Below, in pieces: positions 37,701 to 47,622 of a stretch of DNA of 64,000 bases. This stretch comes from Paragordius varius (Eukaryota; Nematomorpha): positions 12,214,001 to 12,278,000 of the forward strand of contig OZ176052.1 of the NCBI GenBank assembly GCA_964247055.1. The letters are read 5' to 3'. How positions within the stretch are numbered: position 1 is the stretch's first letter; each line of letters starts with the position of its first letter. The translations under genes were made by a program, and so were the position numbers. Under the pieces are notes generated by a model. The model ran no database searches. It saw nothing but the letters and a program-made list of their open reading frames with translations, and had not been told where the DNA came from.

Positions 37701-38488
37701 GAATTCGGTAATGATTGGCCTTATGATCCCAAAAACAAGAAAAATTGCTTTTACGGCGACATCAGAATTGAGTCTGACAAGCAGTTAATACATAACCGTA
37801 ACGACTTTCATGAATAACCATTCAAAATTATTTGCATATATGTTGCATGAAAAGGCATAGAAGTAGTATGGAAAAATAGTGAACCCTTTTATATTTTATT
37901 TGTATCTTAAATATTTTACACTGAAATATTAATTGTTTGAATATGACCAATTCATAAGCGATTCAACAAACCCCTTTATAACCCCAAATTGACCCAAAAA
38001 ATTAAGAATTCAATACAAATTTTGACATGCTAATCCTGGTAAAGATATGGCTAATAACCTGGTTCATGAATTTCCGAACATGGAATAATGATGGATGATT
38101 CGTATCCGCGAAAAAAGTTTGATGTCAACTTGAGTAAGCGCCTATGTTCAGAATAAATCTTTCTCGTGAAAACGGTTAAATGTTGAGTTAATCCGATTGT
38201 AATATTTAAAAACCTAGATACCAAAAATATGGGATGTATAGGACAATCTCCATTTTTAATTAATCGATATTTTATAGGAAAATTCGATTGGTATAACGTA
38301 AATGTTACCGGATACTTAAAACCAATGGTTATAGGGCATTCATATTTTATATTATCGGGGAAATAGATAGATAACTGTTTATGAATGAATTTTTTGAATT
38401 CCTCTAATGAGACCATAGAAAACTTAAAATAAAACAATAGTAAAATAATTGTCAAGATGCGAAGCCTGAGATATATCATTTTAAACAA
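31741..38488 (-). CDS. Unidentified type I membrane glycoprotein
   Basis: Five-exon minus-strand model: 38488-38059, 37288-36245, 35855-35692, 35611-35488 and 31892-31741, total 1914 nt, 637 residues, with all splice phases matching (1, 1, 0, 1). Residues 1-27 form a signal peptide (hydrophobic ILTIILLLFYFKF). A large ectodomain follows with few cysteines (e.g. IPCSEIHEPG) and several N-x-S/T sites (NIT, NRT, NST). Near residue 511 one transmembrane helix begins (WVVAYGVVVLIQIILIIIS). The ~100-residue cytoplasmic tail contains KLNESWLSRSVANTLRLKDP and an acidic, Tyr-containing end (MEWDNQPLYE). I do not recognise the family. It resembles a cell-surface receptor or adhesion protein in layout only. 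The last intron (3.6 kb) is filled by a tandem array and transposons. The gene ends 149 bp before the ATG of the MARCH gene and lies downstream of PRPF38A on the same strand. Confidence 0.6.
32310..34405 (+). repeat. ~310-bp tandem array, about four units
   Basis: Unit starts recognised by GCTGTATCGATATGGTG(GC)GCAG-like sequence at about 32321, 32631, 33984 and 34293. Each unit contains CGGGTAGCC...CTACCCAGAGGC, CGCTCGATTAAAATTTTTGC, TGATTCCAT, CATTCTATGGTGGCGCATT and GGCCTGATAGGTTTTCTG blocks. Units have diverged. The second unit is split by the inserted element at 32752-33780. The array lies inside the last intron of the membrane protein gene. Confidence 0.75.
32752..33780 (+). mobile_element. 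Non-autonomous DNA transposon with terminal inverted repeats
   Basis: About 1029 bp inserted in the tandem array. The ends are inverted, GGGTGGGGTGATAAAAAA at the left against GGGTCGGGTGATAAAAAAA read from the right. Flanks rejoin to the expected array sequence with an apparent 2-bp AT duplication. Several AAGTCAAG/CTTGACTT motifs lie just inside both ends, which could be transposase-binding repeats. No open frame. Superfamily not determined. Confidence 0.7.
34420..34916 (+). mobile_element. Dispersed repeat family B, copy 1, with hAT-like 3' end
   Basis: Matches 39610-39990 over ~380 bp in the same orientation (TTTACGGGGGGAGCGG, GGCGCAATCGAAAATAAGTA, CTATTGTCGGGGCATTCATT, ATTTGGATTTGAATG). 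Beyond the shared part it ends in GTCGCGTCCCATAGTTTAGG followed by AAGCCCTG, whose reverse complement begins CAGGGCTT, a typical hAT-type terminus. No coding capacity. Confidence 0.6.
35088..35282 (-). other. Possible alternative exon or pseudo-exon in the membrane protein gene
   Basis: A minus-strand open segment ends at the donor ATGA|GTAAGT, which shares the motif CAGTATGAGTAA with the donor of exon 4 at 35488. Both donors leave phase 1 and either could be joined to the last exon. Its acceptor is poor, and joining it behind exon 4 breaks the frame, so it is not in the main model. Confidence 0.3.
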
Positions 38489-39512
38489 TTATGAATAATA
38501 TATCCTTATAAACGGTTAGTCAATCATAAGAAGTAAAAAAAAACCTTATGCTAAAACATTTTTTATATTTAGACCTAGAGGGCTAATCTTACGCTTGATT
38601 TCGTTTTATTGGAGGATACAAAACCATAAATCATCATTAGTGTCATATATAAATGGGGGCGAAATGGAATGGAACAATGACTTTGATATTTATTAAATTA
38701 GTTTACTTGCTGTTGCTGTTTTGTCACTCAGGATTAGCAATTTTTTCAGGACTTATATATGTAAGGAGTTCGTATAAAAGGGTATTCTGGAAAAAAACCC
38801 ATTAAAATTTTTTTGATATTGTGATATCTGGGTATATAATCTCTAATCTATATCACTCATTAATAATAAGAATATAAAGTCAATTCCATTACATTTTTGT
38901 GATGCCCATTAAATATCAGGACATGCGAGCAAAAGCAATAAAAATTGCATTTATTCCACTTATATTGTATTTTATTACTTGATAGGAAAGTTAAAAAAAG
39001 CCCATTATATAATTGTGGATTCTTAAGAAAAAAAAGGTAAATTTATCGATTTTACATTGGAGATAGTCTTCTGTACCAATATGACTCAAGTGTATACCTT
39101 AGGTTATTTATGCTTACCTGTAATTTTCTTATCATTCTCTCTAGATAGGTTGGATTAGGTAAAAAATAACTTAAACATTAAAGGATTTTGTTATTACATG
39201 GAAAAAATACGGATAGTTGAAGACTTTAGGGTAAAAATTAAATATTGTGAAATATATTGTATGAATAAGTATAGGTTTATACAAACAGATAACTTGATAA
39301 ATTCAAAATAATAATTGCATTAAAATTTATTTTATAAACCCGAAGACGTAGCTTTGATAAGGGAATCGGCCAAAAGCAAAATTCTGTTTTGTATTTCGGC
39401 ATTATTAGCTAGTATTGGAAAATATAAAACAGAGAGCCCATTTAGCTAAAATTTAAAAAAATTTGCCCCAAAAAAGTCTGATATAAAAAATATAAATTAG
39501 CCATTGAAATTA

Positions 39513-39543
<31 letters not shown>

Positions 39544-40678
39544 CTAGTGTAAATCTCGTGCTGCTACGCAGCCCGAGGAAGTCCTTCGGACCTCTGGGGG
39601 GGGGGGGGAATTATATGAAAAAGGGACAATAAAATGATCCCCAATTTAAAAAATTATTTTTGTGAACTTTGTTTTTTTAAATAAATGCCATTTTACGGGG
39701 GGAGCGGGTAAAAACAGGGCCTAAATTAAAAACGGCGCAATCGAAAATAAGTAAATAAAAATCATATTTGAAATTGAAAACACGTTCTCCGGAAAATTGT
39801 CTCAACCCGTTTTTCACACGGGGTAGACCCGAATTGGGGGCCTATTTCATAAAAAGGGCGAAGCTATTGTCGGGGCATTCATTATTGATTATATTTTTTC
39901 GAAGTTTGGATTTGAATGGGTCTACCGGTTTTCCGGTACCAGATCACAAAGCGAACATTTTTCATTTTTATAAATATATAGATTATACACTACACAAATA
40001 TATGCCAATAAAAGAATTGTATCAGAATTGTCATGGTAGTTTTGATTTCGAGACTTAAGGATAATTAAGATTTACGCTTTTAGAGTGTTGCCCCGTGTAA
40101 AAAATCTAAGAATTATCGGACATTATGTTAAATTATTTTGTTAACAAAGCTAAATATTTTAAAAATAATTCTTGGGAAAATTTAAAAATGAAAAATTATT
40201 ACAGCTTCAAACCTTCATTACTGTGTTGTGTAATTTGGCTTAAAATTTAAAGCAATTCAATTATTTAACCATAATTAATAATGTGAAATTACGTAAAATT
40301 AGATTAGGAACAAAAAAACGTAATTATATATGAATATCGGAAAAATTATACCAGCTTATAGGGTAATAAATCAACATTTAATTTTATTTACCCTATGTAG
40401 CTGGATTATCTTTTTAAATAAACAGATGATACCAGTTTTGGATATACTGTAAAATATTTACAAGAGTTTCATTGCTAGGGCATGTGAAAATTTTCTAACA
40501 ATCCTGTTCGAATAATTATGGCAAACTTCAACTTGGAAGTTTATAAGAAAATCAAACAAAAATCTTGGGTAATAAATATTTACTTAACTGAAATAAATTA
40601 CATTGATTTATGTTAAGTTATTCATATCCTAACGTAGTGTAAGCATGTTAAAAGTCTTTAAAAATTATATAATTTATA
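38489..40678. other. Intergenic stretch with repeat family B
   Basis: Between the first exon of the membrane protein gene and the 3' end of PRPF38A. It holds a (TA)n tract, a GC-rich mini-palindrome cluster, a 13-G run and family B copy 2, otherwise AT-rich sequence without a gene. The open frame at 39768-40058 lies in the repeat. Confidence 0.5.
39545..39990 (+). mobile_element. Dispersed repeat family B, copy 2
   Basis: Starts after a (TA)n tract with a compact GC-rich segment carrying two small palindromes (GCTGCTACGCAGC and GAAGTCCTTCGGAC) and a run of 13 G (39596-39608). It then matches copy 1 at 34420-34830. Both copies end their shared part in ATTTTTATAAATATATA. Non-coding. Confidence 0.6.
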
Positions 40679-40684
40679 TTTATT
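40679..40684 (-). promoter_or_regulatory. Poly(A) signal AATAAA of PRPF38A
   Basis: AATAAA on the minus strand about 59 nt downstream of the PRPF38A stop codon. Confidence 0.6.
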
Positions 40685-40742
40685 TACAATCGTTAAATAA
40701 CAAATATAAGATGTATGATATTCCTCTATTTCATAAAATAGT

Positions 40743-42007
40743 TTAATGTTGTTGTTTTTCACGGCTTTTACTGCGGGATTTGTGCTTATGCCTAAAAATA
40801 TTGAAAAATACATATTAAATAAAAATATCTTCATTGAATGAAAGATAAGATTTAAGATTCAAAATAAACAAAAATTAATAGTAAATATCAAAAAATAATG
40901 TAAAGATATATAAAAAATTACTTTCGTTTCCTGAGTTTCAATTTTTGTGGTGAAATGCTCCGCTATAATTATATAAAAAATATATAAATAATAAATTCTT
41001 ATAAAAAACAACAAATTGGTAGAAATGTAGTTAAATATAAATTTGTGAAAAATATTATCTTTTGAGCAAATATAAAAACATTTACGGTTTACATCTTGTC
41101 TATTTTTATCAAATATAAAAGTACCCTTCTTTTGTGATCGGATTGATTTTTACTATCCAAATCTTGTTCCATCTCAATATGTAAAGCGCTAACCCTCGGC
41201 TCTAAATTTTCGGCTTCTTCTAATACATATCGTTTCTGGATAACACACATAAAATATTTATGAGCTATTATTTTAATATATACGTGTTAACATTAACAGT
41301 ACACTGAAAATCTAAATTATGTTCACCCCTTTTGAAAATTATAAAAAACAAAATTGAAGCTAAAAATTATAAAAAAAATGTTAAACTGTGCAAAAAATAT
41401 TGAAAACGGCAAAAGCTAAATATTAACTTGTATCCTAGGCAAAGCTATATCACAAAAGCGATCTGAATGCAAGAGTTTATCGATCAGATCATCCATATAT
41501 AAAAGTTCGAATTCTAAAAAAAGTTAGAGTTTGGTTATTACTTCCTTGCCGATTCATATATCTTAATTTTCTGTAATCATTATAAAGTGGTTCCAAATAT
41601 TTGTAACAATCCATAGATGTGCCTGTGAGGCGTAAATAATATGCACCAAGAGCTCTCAAATATCTTTGAATTATATAAAAAACATTTCACTTAAAATCAT
41701 CATTCTTTATAAATTCCAAAACAATGTCTTTTTCTGGTTGTATTTGAAGCATTTTTAATATCAAGCAGAGAAAAGGGGTAGGCTTGATATTACCACCATA
41801 CACTCCACCCAAATATCGTATGTCAAGGGCTTTGTCGACAATGGATTCGGCTAAAATATAAATCAATGCTATATTACCTGTAAGTGCAAAGCATTCTTCT
41901 TTCCAGTACCTTGAATCATATATACGGGTTCTTATAATTTTCTCAATCAAATATTGAGGATTTGTTCCCTTGATCGTTTTGGCATCTTTTACTGTTCGGT
42001 TAGCCAT
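40743..42007 (-). CDS. PRPF38A: Pre-mRNA-splicing factor 38A
   Basis: Seven exons: 42007-41878, 41850-41691, 41663-41542, 41513-41428, 41235-41125, 40962-40922 and 40791-40743, 699 nt, 232 residues. The start MANRTVKDAKTIKGTNPQYL and the blocks KIIRTRIYDSRYWKEECF, GGVYGGNIKPTPFLCL, LKMLQIQPEKDI, LEPLYNDYRK and DIALPRIQKRYVLEEAE are nearly identical to animal PRP38A. PRP38A is a B-complex-specific component of the U4/U6.U5 tri-snRNP spliceosome, needed for activation. The C-terminal tail is basic and RS-like (KHKHKSRSKSREKQQH) and much shorter than the ~110-residue RS tail of the human protein (312 residues). The first three introns are 27 nt (41851-41877), 27 nt (41664-41690) and 28 nt (41514-41541), each GT...AG. 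Intron 1 contains no stop and keeps frame if retained, adding nine residues. Confidence 0.95.
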
Positions 42008-42740
42008 GTGTTATTTGAATCTGTTAAATTTTCAAAAAACGCGTTTCAGCTTAACTAAAATTAAATCAAGCGCTTAATTGCTCATGGAAAAGCATCTTTA
42101 AAAGAGTAATTTTTGAATTAGTCTTAATTGCAAATATTTTATTGAATCCTATTTATTTATTTTATATATTCATGGTTAATAATATCTTTTAAAAACTTAT
42201 CAAGGCTATATTAAAAATTAATGTCCATGGAAACTGAAATTTTTTATATTAGCCCTCTGCATTTTTGTTTGCCTGAACTCTCTTTAATTTGTTAACAATA
42301 GGACTAAAGTGGAAAATTGTATACAGGGGGACCACGTAAGGGATATGTGAATATATCCATTTTAAAATATGCTTGAAACATAATAAGCATTTTGTTTCTT
42401 GGTATAAATCAAATTTTTTAATAATTTTTAATTTGGATAATTTTTATCAAAAATATGTTATAGTTAAAGTTGATAATTTTATTTATTTATTGGAGCGGAA
42501 ACTAGTTTATGAAAACTATTAGCGTTTGGAATACGATTGCGAAACCGCAAAACTAAAATTTGCAAGCCCGAACTCATTCTTGTTGCAGTCCATATATTAT
42601 ACAATTTTTTAATATGGGTTTACCACAAATTATCCCTCACCAAAGCTATTTATTGGAAATAATGCGATCTAAGTATTACTAGGCATTGCCTTGATTAAAA
42701 CAGTTTACATGGTTTTATCCAACATTTTTTATTATTTTTA
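42008..42740. other. Intergenic stretch upstream of PRPF38A
   Basis: AT-rich, no gene. Should hold the PRPF38A promoter; no specific element recognised. Confidence 0.35.
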
Positions 42741-42799
42741 AACAGAGAGGACCTAGTAATAGAGCCCTTAATTTTAATAAGGATGAAAAAAATTTAGGA

Positions 42800-43030
42800 T
42801 CAATATAAAACTGAAGGCAGGTTGCTGAATAAGGTTGCGTGGAAAGCATCTAAACCTTGTTTCTACCAGAACCTTAAACAAGGTAACCCCATGCCTCCGA
42901 AGGTACACAACTTTGTAATGGATAGCATCGTTAATTCCTTAAACATAATGATGAATAAAAACTATTTTTACACGTTGAGCAATGCTGATTATATATGTTT
43001 GACAAACTGACGAGTAGTTATGGTATAAAT
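42800..43030 (+). pseudogene. Old RTE-like LINE reverse transcriptase fragment (left piece)
   Basis: An open stretch at 42822-43010 encodes a decayed copy of RT motifs. LKQGNPMPPKVHNFVMDSIV aligns with LKQGCPLSPKLFNLAMDSIV of the intact LINE at 46359-46418, and YTLSNADYICLTN aligns with its CYADDLCILTD catalytic block, with the two aspartates lost. It belongs to the same LINE lineage but is far older, and stops abruptly where the foldback element begins. Confidence 0.7.
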
Positions 43031-43195
43031 AATAATAGGGCTGAATTTGATGGCGAGATTAGCTATGAGAAATTAATCCTTGATGTAGAATTATGCAAAA
43101 AACTCATATATATAATGCCAATATAAAAGGATAGGTGTAAGAGAGGCTATTTAAGAGTTAATGACCCATGTTCGGGTAAGTATTACTTGCGTCCT

Positions 43196-43310
43196 TATAC
43201 TTAAATCCTTATGCTTAAATCCTTATGCTTAATTCCTTATGCTTGCGTCCTTATGCTTAAATCCTTATGCTTACGTCCTTATGCTTACATCCTTATGCTT
43301 ACATTTTTGA
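43196..43310 (+). repeat. Eight 14-bp tandem repeats, left foldback terminus
   Basis: Units of the form (A/C/G)(A/G)TCCTTATGCTTA repeated head to tail with small variations. The mirror array is at 49821-49925. Unit order in the two arrays corresponds, as expected for inverted arms kept alike by gene conversion or by recent origin. Confidence 0.9.
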
Positions 43311-43330
43311 ATAAAAATAATACATTCATC

Positions 43331-43342
43331 ATAAGTCTGCTC
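43331..43342 (+). repeat. Target site duplication of the LINE (left)
   Basis: ATAAGTCTGCTC, repeated exactly at 47611-47622. The undisturbed sequence across this point is preserved in the right foldback arm (about 49773-49790 read in reverse). Confidence 0.9.
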
Positions 43343-44565
43343 GGACTTTTTGTTGTGCGGTACCGGCTGACTTAGCTATGGCGGAATTCCATCCAGGCTA
43401 GAATGCAACACGATGATGGTGATGGCAATGGCTTTGCGCGCTGGCAGGGGATTATGTGGCGACTTGGGGAATTGATATACTGCTCTGGAGACGACATGGT
43501 TCTATGATCCTGATCTTTTGGGGAGGGAGGATAATAACTACACTAAACAATCTTCTGCAAAGATCTCCTACTGGGCTCTACGACACCCTCACTGTATGCC
43601 TTTGCCATTCCCGGCATAATTATAGGAGCGCTTGGGGGTGGCGCGTCAGGTAGGCAGAATTGACTTCGCAGCGATTGGATAGCTGTAGCAGTTTGGATGT
43701 AGCTTTAACAGATAAGACTTATTTCATTACCTTATTTAATTACCTTTAATTAATTAATTATCTTTACTATTAACTTTTGTTTGAAAACTCTAATAATTGA
43801 TACTTGCTAATTTGCTGTTTACTTTTACTGAATGACCTTAAGCTATAATGTTGAGCTCGTTTGCATTGTCCTTGCGGGACGGGGCAGTTACCCACCGGGT
43901 CAGCCGTAATAATAATAATGTGCTATGATAATTTATGGAAGGGATACATTCTAGGATACGGTTAGCCTTTACGAATAACCGTTTACGTTTACTACATGAT
44001 AGCTTGATAAGATACCAATCCTATTCATTATAGCCAGCCTTATCTTATTGTTAACGATGATATTAGCCTATCCCGCCCATTGATGCTGTGTCATTCGTTA
44101 GCGATAAGAACCTGTAATTAAATTTATCACTTTAAGATGGACGTCTTATCCTTAAAGGATATTTAAAGAGACTCTATTTTACTACAGTTATTGTCGCCTA
44201 AATTTATAAAAAGTATATTCATGGTAATGCTATAAATCAACGCTCGCTTACCTCATTACTCGCTAGATAATTGGCAACTCATGGTGACGTTTCAAGGATT
44301 TTATTAAAGCAATTTGCAACTCTTGAATATAGTTAAATGTAACATAGATGTGGAAAGCGCATTTGCCAAACTATAAATCAAAATTGAATGCCTGTGATTT
44401 TGCAACTCAGCGTGAATCAACGCGGTATATGAATTTACTACTGATAAGATTATATGTTGATGCGGGAAGAAATGGTTAAAAAATTTTTATTACTCGGCTG
44501 TTATCAGATCCAGATATATTTATTTCATCTATTGTACAATTTTATTACCTCGTTTATACATCCAT

Positions 44566-45858
44566 ATGTCTACCCCACATCTTTTAAAATTTGGCTCATG
44601 GAACGTCCCTGGAATTCAGAACAAGTTGGCGGAGGTGAGGACGATCTGCACAAATACCTCCCTCCAACTTCTTTGTCTTCAGGAAACCCGCTGCGCCTTC
44701 AATGGCCGCCAGAAATTTGGTCAACGCTTCACCCTTTTCAGTAGTAAGGCAGAAGGTATGTCTGGAGGTGTTGGATTCCTCGTAAGGCGCAACATTCTGA
44801 GGCGGGTTACTAACTTCGTGCCGCATTCCCATAGACTGGCCGAACTTCACATAAAAATCAACACCAAATGTTACACGCTTATTAGCGCTTATGGACCTCA
44901 TGACATCTCAGAGTACCCTGAGTTTTTGAATGACCTGGGAACCATTCTGGATTCGGTGCCGGCACGGAATCGTCTCCTGATTTTTGGTGATATGAACTGC
45001 CGAGTGGGAAGAAACATATCCTCGTGGGCTATTGGAAGACCTCTTACCACTTCCACCAAGGCAGGTAGACTTCTTGCAACCTTTTGTGATAATCGTCGTC
45101 TATTGATTGGTAACACCTTCTTCCCTGATAGCCAACATGGTCCGTATACAAGAATTGCAAGGAATGTGTGTCCTTCCCAAATTGATTTTGTTATTATACG
45201 GGAGAAAGATCTATCAATGGTGAAGAAAGTTGGCTGCGCGTTATACAACGACCTTATCAGCGATCACCTTTTGATCTGCGCTGAGTTGCAGGTGACCTGG
45301 GTCCCTCCGTGCCCATTCATAGGTCCGAAGTCGGAGTGGGCCACTGTGCTTGGTGAGCTCTCTTCCAGAACCAGGCAAAGACATGTTGTCTACGAGGACT
45401 GGCTATCTGCTGGGACTAAACGATTTCTCCATGCAATACGAAATAAATGTTACACGAGTCGTCGCAGAGCATGGATTAGAGCCAATGCGGATCGCTTGAA
45501 ACGCAAGGACAGGCAGGCGTTTGTTTCCCGATATTTCTCTAAACTGGCGGCTAATGAGAAACACTCAAGAGAGCACTATTCAATGATTCGCTTCCTGCTT
45601 CGACGGCCCAGACCCTGTACTAGTCTACATTCTCATGGCAGGCTCATAATGGATAGCCAGAAGAACGTGATTTCTTTACACCGACATTACACTGATCTTT
45701 TGGGGAATAATAAAATGACCCAGGATGGCGTTGTCAATGATCATCCATTCTCATTGAAATTGAATGAAGGAACATTTCGCCTAGGTATTGAATTTCTACG
45801 AAATTATAAGTGCCCGGGCCAGACCGCAGCGTGGCAGATGCTTGGAAGAAGGAAATAG
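44566..45858 (+). CDS. LINE endonuclease domain frame (AP-like)
   Basis: 430 codons starting MSTPHLLKFGSWNVPGIQNK. Motifs of the exonuclease-endonuclease-phosphatase fold appear in order: SWNVPGI, LQETR (metal-binding Glu), SAYGPHD, GDMNCRVG (Asp-x-Asn) and SDHLLICAEL (Ser-Asp-His). This enzyme nicks target DNA to prime reverse transcription. The frame runs through a linker to KCPG, where it should continue into the RT frame. A frameshift between about 45811 and 45858 leaves it ending in a short wrong-frame tail. Confidence 0.93.
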   Translation: MSTPHLLKFGSWNVPGIQNKLAEVRTICTNTSLQLLCLQETRCAFNGRQKFGQRFTLFSSKAEGMSGGVGFLVRRNILRRVTNFVPHSHRLAELHIKINTKCYTLISAYGPHDISEYPEFLNDLGTILDSVPARNRLLIFGDMNCRVGRNISSWAIGRPLTTSTKAGRLLATFCDNRRLLIGNTFFPDSQHGPYTRIARNVCPSQIDFVIIREKDLSMVKKVGCALYNDLISDHLLICAELQVTWVPPCPFIGPKSEWATVLGELSSRTRQRHVVYEDWLSAGTKRFLHAIRNKCYTSRRRAWIRANADRLKRKDRQAFVSRYFSKLAANEKHSREHYSMIRFLLRRPRPCTSLHSHGRLIMDSQKNVISLHRHYTDLLGNNKMTQDGVVNDHPFSLKLNEGTFRLGIEFLRNYKCPGQTAAWQMLGRRK

Positions 45859-47405
45859 ATTGGTGCACCGACAACATCTTACCTATCATCAATAGTTGGC
45901 TAGAACGTGGCACACTGATGGAGGAATGGGTGGAATGCGAGATAATTAACATTGCAAAACAAGATAAATTAGGCAATCCTAATGATTACAGGGGTATAGC
46001 ACTAGTGAATACAGTGTATAAGGTTTTGGCCAACATTGCCCTGTCTAGACTGCAGTCCTTTGATAATGAACTCCATCACGCAATCTGTGGTTTCAGGCGG
46101 GGAAGGGGAACGATGGATTTATTCTGTTCTCTGGTAATTTTCATCGAGAAAAGCAGGCGACATAAGCACCCGCTCTACTTGGGATTTGTGGATATAACCA
46201 AGGCATTCGATAAACTGGATAGGAAGCATGTCATGCACTTGCTGAAGAGGGTTGATATGGAGGAAAACTTCAAGAACTTTATACTCCACTTGATAATCCG
46301 TACGCGCAGTCGGGTAGCAGTTGAAACGACCCTTTCGGACTACATATACTCAGAACGAGGCCTGAAGCAAGGATGTCCTCTGTCCCCAAAACTCTTTAAC
46401 TTGGCTATGGACTCAATAGTACGGAAATTATACGCGAGGTTTCCCAACGTCTTTTTCCAGGTGCTCTGCTATGCAGACGACCTTTGCATCTTAACGGATA
46501 CGGAGCTAAACCTGGTGCAGGCCCTGGATCAGCTGGAATCTGAATTGACGCCTATTGGCCTAAATATTAATTATGAAAAGTCAAAAGTGATGATGATAGG
46601 TGGGTCTGATGCGAGGATGTTCAAAACTGTTGGTGGGGAACTGGAGGTTGTGGAGTCCTTTCGATACCTGGGAGTTATGGTGGACAAAAACGGATGCGCT
46701 CTTAACTCACCTCTACTCAGACTTCATTCCGCAAAGCTTATCTTCGACGGATTGCATTGTTTATGGCACTCGAAGGAGGTTGGTCAAAGGCTGAAGTTGA
46801 AAATATTTAAAAGTCTAATTCTCCCTAGAATCCTGTATGGTTTGTCGGTGTGGCCAAATTCTGTCAAACATACCCGCAAGGCTCAGGTATTTGTTAATAA
46901 ATCGTTAAGAGTCATCACGGGCGACATTTACTCCAGGAAAACACGATGCCAACTAGCCACTTGTAAGCTTCATCTAAAAACCGATACGTTGCCTTTAGTG
47001 CTGGGAATACCTCTGTCAAGTCTAAATGTGGTAGCCCACCAACTACGCCATGACGAAATGAGCCCGCTCAGGGCGGCACTAGAATGGAAACTGAATGATC
47101 GTCCAATTTATTGGAAATATAAAAAAACGTGGCTTGGGCGCATGTGTGTTTTCTTACAACGTGTGGGCCTTGCGGAGTCGGAGTTTGTAACTTTAGTACT
47201 GAACGGAGGTTGGAAGGATAAATGTACTCAAATTAAGAAAGAGTTATTAAAAGAAGAAGAAAAGATACATTACGCTAAACGGCAGCGTCGACGAGAACGC
47301 CGGCTTCAGAAACTATCCGCGAAAAAGGCGGACCCGGTGAGGGACAGTCTGTGGTTGTCTGTGACCTTAAATACTTTATTAGGGGGTAAATTACATATAA
47401 TTTAA
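45810..47405 (+). CDS. LINE reverse transcriptase frame
   Basis: Open from the PGPD block to the stop at 47403-47405. RT motifs are complete: NPNDYRGIALVNTVYKVLA, GFRRGRGTMD, LGFVDITKAFDKLD (catalytic Asp), RGLKQGCPLSP, CYADDLCILTD (the YADD active site), GLNINYEKSKVM and FRYLGVMVD, followed by a thumb-like region and a basic Arg-rich C-terminus (KRQRRRERRLQKL). The nominal start codon is not a real start: the frame is the continuation of the endonuclease frame, displaced by one shift. One lesion in ~2.8 kb of coding sequence marks it as young. Confidence 0.93.
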   Translation: MPGPDRSVADAWKKEIDWCTDNILPIINSWLERGTLMEEWVECEIINIAKQDKLGNPNDYRGIALVNTVYKVLANIALSRLQSFDNELHHAICGFRRGRGTMDLFCSLVIFIEKSRRHKHPLYLGFVDITKAFDKLDRKHVMHLLKRVDMEENFKNFILHLIIRTRSRVAVETTLSDYIYSERGLKQGCPLSPKLFNLAMDSIVRKLYARFPNVFFQVLCYADDLCILTDTELNLVQALDQLESELTPIGLNINYEKSKVMMIGGSDARMFKTVGGELEVVESFRYLGVMVDKNGCALNSPLLRLHSAKLIFDGLHCLWHSKEVGQRLKLKIFKSLILPRILYGLSVWPNSVKHTRKAQVFVNKSLRVITGDIYSRKTRCQLATCKLHLKTDTLPLVLGIPLSSLNVVAHQLRHDEMSPLRAALEWKLNDRPIYWKYKKTWLGRMCVFLQRVGLAESEFVTLVLNGGWKDKCTQIKKELLKEEEKIHYAKRQRRRERRLQKLSAKKADPVRDSLWLSVTLNTLLGGKLHII

Positions 47406-47610
47406 TATTACTATTATTATCGCTCTTAATTTATCGTTCTTGATTTATCTGATACTACATGTTTACTCTATATTCCCTTAGAAGTACCCGGCAATGAAGT
47501 GGCCCCCCCTGCCCTGAAGCGTGTAAAAGCGCAGGAAGGCGGTAAGGGTCGTCCTGTGCGGACAGTGGCGGTTGGGACCATGCCTGCCACACCCTTCTCT
47601 GGATACCTGG

Positions 47611-47622
47611 ATAAGTCTGCTC
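47611..47622 (+). repeat. Target site duplication of the LINE (right)
   Basis: Second copy of ATAAGTCTGCTC. After it the foldback arm resumes with CTAGTAGACTTATTAAAATT. Confidence 0.9.

Larger units (their letters stand above)
43343..47610 (+). mobile_element. RTE-like non-LTR retrotransposon (LINE), 4.27 kb
   Basis: Bounded exactly by the 12-bp duplication ATAAGTCTGCTC. It has ~1.2 kb of 5' leader without a convincing first open frame, then an AP-type endonuclease frame and a reverse transcriptase frame, then ~200 bp of 3' UTR ending GGATACCTGG. It lacks a poly(A) tail, as is usual for RTE-type elements with short 3' repeats. GC content is visibly much higher than the surroundings. With sharp ends, an intact duplication and few lesions it is a recent insertion. 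Clade assignment (RTE superfamily) rests on the endonuclease-RT architecture and motif spelling and should be treated as probable. Confidence 0.9.

Noticed and set aside
43196-43310. Evenly spaced short repeats resembling a CRISPR array
   Set aside because: Units are contiguous 14-mers without unique spacers and are mirrored at the other end of a foldback element in a eukaryotic genome.
43456-43653. 65-codon open frame in the LINE leader as a first LINE protein
   Set aside because: No zinc knuckle, esterase or RRM features; too short, and many RTE elements lack a first frame.
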